From positions 186,001 to 250,000 of the forward strand of contig JAWPGT010000019.1 in assembly GCA_034638255.1 (NCBI GenBank): a DNA stretch of 64,000 bases. The letters run 5' to 3'. The notes beneath the pieces are model-generated. The model did not search any database, was not told where the DNA came from, and worked only from the letters and a program-made list of their open reading frames with translations. Both the position numbers and the translations under genes were made by a program. Shown in pieces: positions 55,778 to 64,000 of this stretch. The stretch comes from Coprinus comatus. Lineage: Eukaryota; Basidiomycota; Agaricomycetes; Agaricales; Agaricaceae. Within the stretch, counting starts at the first letter, position 1, and the number at the start of each line of letters is the position of its first letter.

Positions 55778-55850
55778 GCTTGAGCTGTGATAAAAATAAA
55801 CCATGTATTAGCCTCTGTTTGGGTGATTGATGATGTAAACAGTTGAGAAG
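55778..55850 (-). repeat. Isolated R-element core in the lectin 5 promoter
   Basis: On the minus strand the sequence matches the region upstream of the TATA box in the full R copies: CATCAATCACCCAAACAGAG then GCTAATACATGGTTTATTTTTATCACAGCTCAA. The downstream R body is absent. Confidence 0.65.
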
Positions 55851-55855
55851 TGATT

Positions 55856-56366
55856 TTCGCGTCATACAATGTACGACGAATTCGAATTTCTGGGAACAGC
55901 TTAAGGTTGAGGCCTTGAGGCCTGGGGACTCTTGGGATCTGTGGCCCCGTTCATCTTTACCACTCCCTCGAGAGTCTCAACATACAGAACATGAAAATGA
56001 CCTACCTCCTTACCAGCACAGGTAAGCACAACCCCAGTCTATGCATCTGTATTTGTCAACTTGGTGGTAGCGGCTGGTGGTTGGAGTTCCGTCCAGGGGA
56101 ACTGTCAATATCGAGTCGGTGTGAGTCCCTGTACATGATACACATGTGTTTATGATATTTTTATGATGTTTATGACAGATTCAAACTCATTGGAAACACA
56201 CATGACACTTCGAAGTTCCAACACGCGTAACCTTGGCGTTATTTAACGATTCCCACATCTCTCGAACAATCAGTTGGTTACTATATAACCTTGATAGCAC
56301 TTTGATAACCCAAACTCTGCTTTGCCACGACATCCGTAACTGCAATACGGAAGCTTTCTTTGAAAG
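55856..56366. other. Divergent spacer, lectin 5 / second P450
   Basis: Contains a likely P450 TATA box (TATATAA, 56282-56288, about 80 nt before the ATG) and no gene. Confidence 0.4.
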
Positions 56367-59135
56367 ATGATTGCACCAGGCATTGCCTTCATTGCACGTT
56401 CCTTTGTCGCATTCTTGCTACCGTCCACTTTATTCTACCCTACATTATCCTTGGCCTCCACTTACATATTAGGGCCAGGCACCAAATACGCACCGAAATG
56501 GATATTATCCTTCTTGAGCATTGTAGCTTGTTTAGGATATGTGATCATTAAATCTTGGTTTATGGAAATGAGAGACGCTAGAAAGGCAAAGGCTCATGGA
56601 TGTGTTCTTGCTCCTCAGTTGAAGGAAGGTCAATTGGAGGTCTTTAGAGATATTTCTCATGATCTTGATCGTGGATACGTAGGTCAGTATGATTCATCAT
56701 CGAAAACACCTACCCGTTACTTTGTCGCTTGTCAAATATTTTAGACTTGAGAACTAAATTTATTTATTAAAGCGGAAATGTTCTCTAATTGGGGTAAAAA
56801 ATATGGAAACTTGTATAGACTGAGGATGGGACTGGAGACACGAGTAAGCAGCCGTTTATTCGACATCCATCGAATTTACCATATTCTAACACTTTCGTTG
56901 TAGTATTTTACCATTGAACCGGAACATATCAAGGTATGTGTATAAAGCTGGCTAATGACTGTATAGTTCCCGTTCAAAATGATCATGTCTAAAGGCACTA
57001 CTGGCTACTGAGTTTGACTCTTTCGTGAAAGGTATTGAAAGACATATTTATACATGAACTTGTCGACCTATGTATGTGCAAACAGGCTCCTCTTTTATCA
57101 AGCAATGCAAATCGTTATTGGGGACTGGTGTCTTCAATGCGGATGGTACGTGTTTTCTCTCTTTCTCTTTCTCTTTTGTGTGGGCTTATCCCATAGTAAC
57201 AATGTCAATTCTCAAGGTGATATGTGGAAGTAAGCCTGCTTACTACTTAGGTTTCATTCTTACACAGTACGCTAACAAGAACCATTTCAGATTCCATCGC
57301 TCCATCACTCGGCCATTCTTTACCAAGGATCGAGTAACGGATTTCAACATGTTTGAAAGGCATACAGATGCTGCACTCAATATGGCCAAAGAAAGGCTGG
57401 CTGAAGGCTATCCTATCGATTTTCAGGTAGCTTATTTGCGGTCAACTTTACAACTGATCTTTGATGTAAACATACTGCTAGGACCTGGCAGCTCGCTTCA
57501 CACTAGATTCTGCTACTGAATTCCTTTTCCGAAATGACGTTTATTCTCTCGATGCGGGATTGCCATACCCATCAGAGCCATCGCCATTAGCCAAGCCAAA
57601 CCCACCATCCTTCGATAGACATCCCTCAAACAAATTTGTTTCTGCCTTTATGAATGGTTTGGATGCTACGTCGCGAAGAATCAAACTAGGCAGTGGCTGG
57701 CCATTGACAGAGATGTGGACCGATAGAATCAAGCCTTTACGCCAAGCTGTAGATGAATATGTGGAACCGTTTATGGAGAGAGCTTTATTAGAGAAAGGGG
57801 CCAAAGAAAAAAGGGAGAGTTCGATTCTTTTGGATTATCTCGTAGAGCAAACATCTGGTATGGTTGTACATAGAATGTGCCATGGCCTTCTCCACCACTG
57901 AACTTAATACTTACGGTCTCTACTATCAGATAAGCAAATTATAAAAGATGAGGTTTGCTATCTACTTTAATTATGGATGATGACATATGATTATTGATGT
58001 TTCTTCCAGCTCGTCAACTTATTGGTAGCGGGGCGTGATACCGTGCGTGATATTCTTTATGTTTTTTGTTTGTTTGACTCGGATTAACATAAGTTATAGA
58101 CAGCTGCGCTTATAACATTTTCGCTTTATATGTTGATTGAGCACCAAGATATGTGTACTCGCTTGCGTAAGGATATATTGGAAAAGATTGGAATACGCTG
58201 TCCTACTAGCGAAGATATCAAGGAAATGAAATATTTGAGAGCGTTTCTTAATGGTGATTTCCAATTTTATTACGTTTTATCCTTAATACTAATATACACG
58301 ACATTCCATTTCAGAGGTTCTCAGACTTTATCCTGTTGTGTAAGTCCATCAATGTTATAGAGTGCAGTGATCAAACTCACTCCCCACTGAAGTCCCCTCA
58401 ATTCTCGGTCAGTGCAAGAGTGGTTGTAGTCTGACTGGGCATAGCACTAACCTTTATTTTTGTTTTAGGGAGTCAACAAAACCCATTATTTTAAAGCCTC
58501 CTACCGGAACGGACATCCCAGTATACCTTCCTACTGGCTCTGTGTATGATACTATTCCTGAACTTTCATACCTGTCGCTGACTTATTATTGTTAGACTTA
58601 TATATTCCGTTTTTCATATGCACAGGCGAAAAGATCTATGGGGTCCAGATGGTCTGCTAAACTCCTCTTTTAACTCATGTCACATTGCTAACACCAATTC
58701 TCTTCTTTCCAGCACTTGAATTTGACCCAGATCGGTTTTTGGATGAGCGATTGCATAAATATCTGGTTCCTAACCCCTTTATCTTTTGTCCATTTAATGC
58801 GGGACCAAGAATATGTTTGGGGCAACAAGTCAGTACTACTATGTTCAAAACGATTGACCCTCAACTTATGAGCCATCTCGACTCTCTATCAGTTTGCATA
58901 TAATGAAGCCTCGTTCTTCCTCATTCGTCTACTTCAAATGTTCTCTTCGTTTACCATGGATGACGATGCAAGACCAAAAGACTCATTTCCTGAGCCTGAA
59001 TGGGCTGGTAAGGAAGGTCCTCAGGGAAGAGATAAGGTGTTCTTTAAGGATCATCTTACCATGTATGTGAAAGGAGGGTTATGGGTGAGGATGAAAGAAG
59101 GAAACAGTGATGAAAATGACAATTTGTTGACATAG
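56367..59135 (+). CDS. Cytochrome P450, CYP63-like, second copy
   Basis: Paralogue of 33617-36524. N-terminus MIAPGIAFIARSFVAFLLPS with membrane anchor segments, GCVLAPQLKEGQLEVFRDI, GNLYRLRMGLET, SSFIKQCKSLLGTGVFNADG, WKFHRSITRPFFTKDRV (C-helix), GLDATSRRI, then LVNLLVAGRDT joined to TAALITFSLYMLIE (I-helix), EDIKEMKYLRAFLNE, EVLRLYPVV, a 15-nt microexon (58393-58407), PPTGTDIPVYLPTGS, LEFDPDRFLDERL, heme loop FNAGPRICLGQQ, FAYNEASFFLIRLLQMFSSF and a C-terminus ending NDNLLT. All P450 signature residues are intact. Exon borders match the paralogue, so both arose by duplication after the intron pattern was fixed. Redox partner would be CPR at the ER (family knowledge). Confidence 0.9.
58393..58407 (+). 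other. 15-nt microexon of the second P450
   Basis: TCCCCTCAATTCTCG between CTGAAG and GTCAGTG. It joins LRLYPVV to RESTKP and is homologous to 34419-34433. Confidence 0.8.
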
Positions 59136-59506
59136 TAGAAAGACCGAAATCCGACACTGAGTTTGACGATGTATCTGAGGAGAAATGTAAAAAAAATTTA
59201 GCTAGTCCTTCAAGTTAAAGTATATTTTATTACAGTACTGAAACAATTGTTCGCACTAGTAATGTGCTATGTTGCCCATAATGAACACCCCTTGCTAGTA
59301 GCCTGTACTCATAAAACTGCACTTGATATCTTTTGTGTACAACATAGTATTTCAGATACATATCAGCGATACAGGGTCTTTCTTTCACAGCATTTCATGA
59401 GCTACAAAACTATTTCCACGTACTAAGCATTTCCAAGATACAAATTCATTCAGTCAACCTTCTGCATAAATTCATTCCAAGGCTCTGGATGTCGATGTCG
59501 CACTTC

Positions 59507-60462
59507 TCATTGCCTACAGATATTGTACACCTCCGTCAATGCTGCCCAAGTATCAGCATTGATTTGATATTGTGTGTTCATAGTGGTGGTAATCAATGTA
59601 TCAATCTGGGCATCAGTCATGCCAACCTGATATACTAACGTTAGTCAAAATACTTCGGTAGAATAGAAGCAACATACCGTAGTGCGAACTTGACCAAAAT
59701 CAATAGGAATGGGGTTGGTAATAGTTCCTGATACGGGCACAAACCACTAAAATAGAGATGGTTGATTTTAAGACATCCAGATGGTCAATGTTTACTTACG
59801 TTTCCAGGATGACTGTCATTATGAATAAACCTTGTTGAAGCATTTCTTCCTAAAGTCCTTTGCCTCGTAACGATGAGGTTCCTAGCAGTGTTGAGCTCAG
59901 CAACACACTGCGCCCTAGTCCTGTACGCGGCGGGATTCGAAATCCAGCGAACCTGAATTTCATTACCAGGAACAACATTGGTAATGAGCCAAGGAAAATT
60001 GAAAGTGGTGTCAGTTCCAGAGGCAAAGAACAAATTGATGGCGAGAACTGTAGAGGCACTGCGAGTGTTGGTGACTTCCGTTGCAAATACTTGACCGGGG
60101 TCGTCTCTGTTTACAGGACGCTTGGCGAATCGATTAACAACAGGATTGGAATTAACTACATTCGCTTGGAAGGTCTGCCATTAATCGTCGTTTTGTTTAA
60201 AAATGAAAAATTGAGAATAATTCGAAGGTACGAACCCTTGCATTCGATCCGGGACTCGAGACATCAGTATTAAGACGGTAGGCAACGCCAGCGACAGTGA
60301 CAGCTATATCATTATTCAATCAGTGCCTTGTGACCTTATAAACTTCGGGTGGTAGGAACATACTAGAACCAACACCTGGGTCACCTTGACGAGCTTGGAT
60401 GACTGCTCCAGTGACATAGAAGACACAGAGAACAAGCTGAGAAAGTACAATTTTCAACATTG
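59507..60462 (-). CDS. Unknown secreted protein
   Basis: Start at 60462: a clear signal peptide MLKIVLSQLVLCVFYVTGAV, then IQARQGDPGVGS. Later exons read TVTVAGVAYRLNTDVSSPGS, ANVVNSNPVVNRFAKRPVNR, a long exon with NLFFASGTDTTFNFPWLI and EIQVRWISNPAAYRTRAQCV, RFIHNDSHPGN, then WFVPVSGTITNPIPIDFG and a last exon IDTLITTTMNTQYQINADTW ending EVYNICRQ. Total is about 250 aa. Two Cys in the C-terminal half might pair. I do not recognise a family. The splice sites and phase hold throughout, so the gene looks intact. Being secreted and accessory, it could be an effector or a wall/matrix protein, but nothing in the sequence decides this. Confidence 0.7.
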
Positions 60463-62339
60463 TGAGAGACTCTTTGAGTTATTGGATGAGAAGGGAACTG
60501 AGCAGTGAGTATTGAGTTGCTGTTGTAGCTTTCATAGGGTTTTTATACGTTTTCTCGACCCCTAATATTTATCACCTTTTCTCGTGAATTCACCTTTACC
60601 TTTCGGCGTTGATGTACTAGCGATGCTTACAAGTGAAATGTGATGTTCTTCGATTTTACCTGTCGAACAGAAGTGAGTTAGTGACCTCACCTTGCTACCG
60701 ACATCTCCGGGTGTCAGAATTACTTCTGGTTGAGAAGTTTCTCGCAGCTTGGAATCTGTTATGTAAAGTTGTAAACTTAGGTAGTCTTATACTGTCCCAT
60801 GACTTTTCAACCGTGTTCAATCAATCCTTCGTAAAATTCTATGTCGGGCATTAGCAGGCAACATTATGACCATATGTTTTGGTGTGTCCGATGTTTTACT
60901 TATATTGACATTGTGGACACTGACACGTCTCAACCAGACGTTCCCAATTCGGACAACATCCGACCGTGGGAAAACCATCTCCAAGAGACACCACCATTCT
61001 TAACCAGCGAGACCGGACTCCTTGCAAGACCGAAGCCGACTTCTAACTCAATTGCCGCACATGAATCACAGCCTCAAACCGGAACTATTTTACTGTAAAT
61101 ATTCAAGGACTTCGAGGCCCGTTAACCAGTATGTCAATATTTTAATTGAATGAACAAGGTTTTGTGTTGTACGTCTACAGAGATAGGAAACTCTGCACAA
61201 TCTTTTCCAGGGTTTCTATGGCATTCTAATACAAGATACAAGCCGTCGAATCGGAGTTTTTATCTGAGTATATCCCATGAAGCTTTCTTCAGAACACTGA
61301 ATCCTGATGTGCCACCATTCATAGGAAGACATGGAAAGGTCAACTAATATAGGATAGCACTTTGCATTTCATCAAAGTGGTTACGGCTACGAATTCCTTG
61401 TCAAAAGATGTTAAACCTGATTAGTAGTGACTCCTGAGTCTAGATATATTAAACCCATGGACTCATGGAACAACACGTACTAACGGTATCCAAAAAGAAT
61501 TCCTAAAGGATCGGAGACATGCTATTACAAGATTATAAGAATGTGCAGGATGTGTAAGAGTGTGCTCCACTAAGTTTATGTACAGGGAGTGACAGAAACG
61601 AACATTGTTGTTGAGCTTGTGGGACTACTCTCTCCTGTACTAAAAATACCTGCCATACTGTAGCTACAATGTTCATAATAAATGAGTGGTTTCTAGGCTC
61701 TCCTGTGGATCATGCACCATATTCGTTGTAAGGAAGGTGTTCCTTACAGGATGACTCTGAAGTTAGGGAACACCCAACATAACATCTCGTGTCGAAAATG
61801 TTCAGGTTCACTACTATTATAGTGCATACTTCTAGTGGTTTGTGGTTCAGTACTAAGTAGTACGTACTGCACCTTATACTAGTATAGTATATTGTTCTCA
61901 CTATAGGTTAAAAGGTCGCCGATCATGAGAAAAAGAAGAATATTTTGGTGACCTCTGAAATGCCCCGAAGAGGTGGTACAATGGTGAAACACTTTCCCCC
62001 AGCAAAGCTGTTAACAAGCTACCTATTAACGAGCTACCGGAAGTCTCAGTGCTCAATAGTGATAACTGACGTTTAGTACCTGGACGAAAATACTTGAACA
62101 ATGAGCGCTCACAAGAAGGAAAGCCACTAGATCCAATGTGCCCAGTATACAAGGGCCATAGAGGTTAGTATTCTTCGAGAAAATTCAACTCATGACCTTA
62201 TGGCCGATTTAAATTATGTACAATGGTCTGGAGTATATTTCTGTAGGGCTCAATCTCTTCTCATGAGGGACCCTGAATTACCAACCCGCAGTATTCTGTG
62301 TCTCCCTTTAGTAGGCGTAGTACGTAGATAATAAGACGG
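60463..62339. other. Intergenic region, no gene seen
   Basis: Short unrelated frames only. No TIRs, LTRs or tRNA signals were found. Confidence 0.35.
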
Positions 62340-62690
62340 ACCTTTGTTAAGTATTATAAAACCTTTTGATATTCAGCTCTCTCTCCAGAACCACAACCAC
62401 CGCTATCTCAAGCTCAGCTTCAACACTTCCCATGTCCATTTTTAAACTGGTGCAATTGAGATGATTTCAATAGTGAATAATCAATCCTCTCCTCAACGAA
62501 CATTGAAATATTGGCTCTTTTTTCGTTGATCAATAAATGTACACCGAGTAACATTTGGGGTATCTTGGGTTGTCTATGCCCGAGATAACTGTCATTGTTT
62601 CCATCTTTAAGGTATGGCCGACTTATTTCTTATGCTAACTGAAAGGCTTTATGACAATGGGTTCTCGGCTACGTACTTACCATTGTCAAT
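62340..62690 (+). repeat. R element, copy 4 (diverged, partial)
   Basis: Keeps the TATA box (TATTATAAAA, 62352-62361), the start-like block CTCTCCAGAACCACAACCAC, degenerate CGA(A/G)TAACAT motifs, the hairpin (62559-62590) and the first intron-like segment (GTATGGCC..., with ATGCTAAC) followed by GACAATGGGTTCTCGGCTAC. The upstream core and the CT-rich tail are not recognisable. It is the oldest or most diverged copy, so the retained parts are informative. Confidence 0.65.
62559..62590 (+). other. Hairpin in R copy 4
   Basis: GGTATCTTGGG faces CCCGAGATAACT with a shorter loop than in the other copies. The stem keeps pairing through a G-U wobble and one mismatch. Confidence 0.5.
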
Positions 62691-63670
62691 ACACCCCAAT
62701 GAACTTCCTATGGATTGTTCGGGTTCGGTTACTGTTATACTTCTGAGTTCGCAAATGATCGTGAGAATCCAGCGTCATCTTACCTATTGGCAATTGGTAC
62801 TCTGAGTCACTATCTATGGGTAGAGAAAAGCAGTGTTTCCATTCAGGACTACTCGAACTTCTCATATTCTCCGTGACCCTTCCCAGGTGCCAATAAGAGC
62901 CGATATTCCACCACACACTCACACCATGGCGGTGCAAAACTGTGTACAATCCGTTCAAAGCTTCACTAATTTCAACCCATCATCAGTGTGTCGGATCACG
63001 GACGATCACGGTGGCGATAAGTATACGTAAATTCAAAATGAATCAATGATTCCATTGATGCATCGATTATTAATTATGATCGATCATGACGACATCCCTG
63101 AGAAGAGCTTTTCAAGTTGTACTGTTTAGATCGATGCATCGGGATGCACAGGGTGTATGTGTATATGGTCATTGATAGAGCGTCAAATTAGGTATGCGAG
63201 GGTTTATGGGGCTGGAGGAGTTGAACGACGTAAAGTGATTTTGAAATAATACCCAAAAATAGCACTCCGCCTCCAAATACTTCTACTAAGTGCTCAGAAT
63301 GATCCCCCCGGGATGTGTAAATGAAGTTCTGGAGTATTCCAAACCTGTTGAATCTAAAAAGAACCCGAGCACACGGGACTCACTCAAGACAGCTCAAGAC
63401 ATGTTGAATGATTAACGAGCACCGCTGATCTCATCGATATCGCGATGGTTTTCCGGATATGAAATTTGAAGGCTGGATTGCCTCCGGGTCTTCGGTAGAT
63501 GTGGGAAAAGCAGTATATGCGGTATGAGATTACGAGCTATTACGAAGGAAGCCTGTGCACAATGAAGTCTTCTTTTAGGGTGGTTTTCGTCAGATGACTT
63601 CATACCGATGAAACGTATATATGGCGGGTTATTCGTAGGAAAGGAGAACATAACCCCACACTTCAACAAC
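62691..63670. other. Upstream region of lectin 6, no gene seen
   Basis: No gene, repeat or clear TATA box recognised. An in-frame Met at 63608 lies 63 nt ahead of the conserved lectin start. Confidence 0.35.
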
Positions 63671-64000
63671 ATGCCTATCCAAATTCACAGCGGTCACGTA
63701 TACAAGATCACCAACGTCAAGAACACCTCAAAGGTCCTTGATCTCTCTGGTGCCAACCAACGTTCCATCATCGGATACGAATTCCACGGTGGAGATAACC
63801 AGAAGGTTGTATATATACTGTTAATTTGCTCTTTATGTGCTGACGGAGTTCATATAGTGGCGGGCTGAGTCGATTGAGGGAGGTTGGACGTTCAGAAACG
63901 TCGGTACTGGCAAATATCTTGCTGTAGACGGACAGCGCAATGCACAGAACAACTACTCCAATGGCGTCAAAGTCATCGGGTCTGACCACGCTTACACTTG
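63671..64000 (+). CDS. Ricin-B-like beta-trefoil lectin 6 (3' end outside the window)
   Basis: Exon 1 from 63671: MPIQIHSGHVYKITNVKNTS, VLDLSGANQRSIIGYEFHGG, DNQK, donor at 63807. Exon 2 from about 63859 (after TATAG): W-R-A-E, GGWTFRNVGTGKYLAVDGQR, VKVIGSDHAYT, running off the end. It is closest to lectin 4 (KVLDLSG, IIGYEFHGGDNQ). The third exon with the last QxW block must lie beyond the window. The start was chosen by alignment with paralogues, which all begin six to nine residues before SG-x-Y-KI. Confidence 0.82.

Noticed and set aside
63608..63670. N-terminal extension of lectin 6 from the upstream Met
   Set aside because: The extension is not shared by the paralogues, which start at the Met shortly before HSG-x-VYKI.

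Overview
The window looks like nuclear DNA of an AT-rich basidiomycete, most likely an Agaricomycete. The genes are interrupted by many short introns of about 50-100 nt with GT..AG ends. The gene content is also typical: a FunK1-type kinase, two CYP63-like P450s, several ricin-B-like beta-trefoil lectins, a KRE2/MNT family mannosyltransferase (GT15), a PL14 lyase, and fungal Tc1/mariner and Ty1/copia elements. No rRNA, tRNA, organellar or bacterial signal was found. The species cannot be named from the sequence.

Layout. 0.1-1.9 kb (-): ubiquitin C-terminal hydrolase with a 12-nt microexon. 2.9-3.9 kb (+): Pho85-type cyclin. 5.8-6.6 kb: two adjacent foldback/MITE elements. 7.9-10.2 kb (+): type B carboxylesterase with Cys at the nucleophile position and a frame break in a purine tract. 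12.6-14.0 kb (+): FAD-dependent monooxygenase. 14.4-15.0 kb (+): lectin. 15.1-33.8 kb: an inverted duplication, arm A 15119-19802 and arm B 29150-33785. Each arm carries a DUF4140/DUF4139 gene, a copy of a dispersed repeat I call R, and the ends of a P450 and a FunK1 gene. The spacer between the arms holds the rest of the FunK1 gene, split immediately before its HRD motif by a complete Ty1/copia element. The 5' LTR of that element is in turn split by a non-autonomous Tc1/mariner element. 33.6-36.5 kb (-): P450. 37.7-40.9 kb (-): xylulokinase with a large Gly/Ser/Asn-rich insertion. 41.2-41.8 kb (+): lectin. 43.5-44.7 kb: nested TIR elements. 45.3-47.5 kb (-): GT15 mannosyltransferase. 48.9-50.4 kb (+): PL14-like secreted lyase. 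50.5-52.4 kb (+): ZPR1. 52.9-55.6 kb (-): three tandem lectins. 56.4-59.1 kb (+): second P450. 59.5-60.5 kb (-): unknown secreted protein. 63.7 kb to the end (+): sixth lectin, cut by the window.

Functional themes. Housekeeping genes (UCH, cyclin, GT15, ZPR1, xylulokinase) alternate with accessory loci (lectins, P450s, esterase, monooxygenase, PL14). The accessory part has been reshaped by duplication and transposons. The most unusual item is the R family: dispersed units with a conserved TATA promoter, conserved intron-like blocks, an RNA-type hairpin conserved with wobble-compatible changes, and no conserved reading frame.

Caution. ZPR1 (twice), xylulokinase and the esterase each need single-base frame changes to read through. 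These may be assembly indels rather than true mutations.
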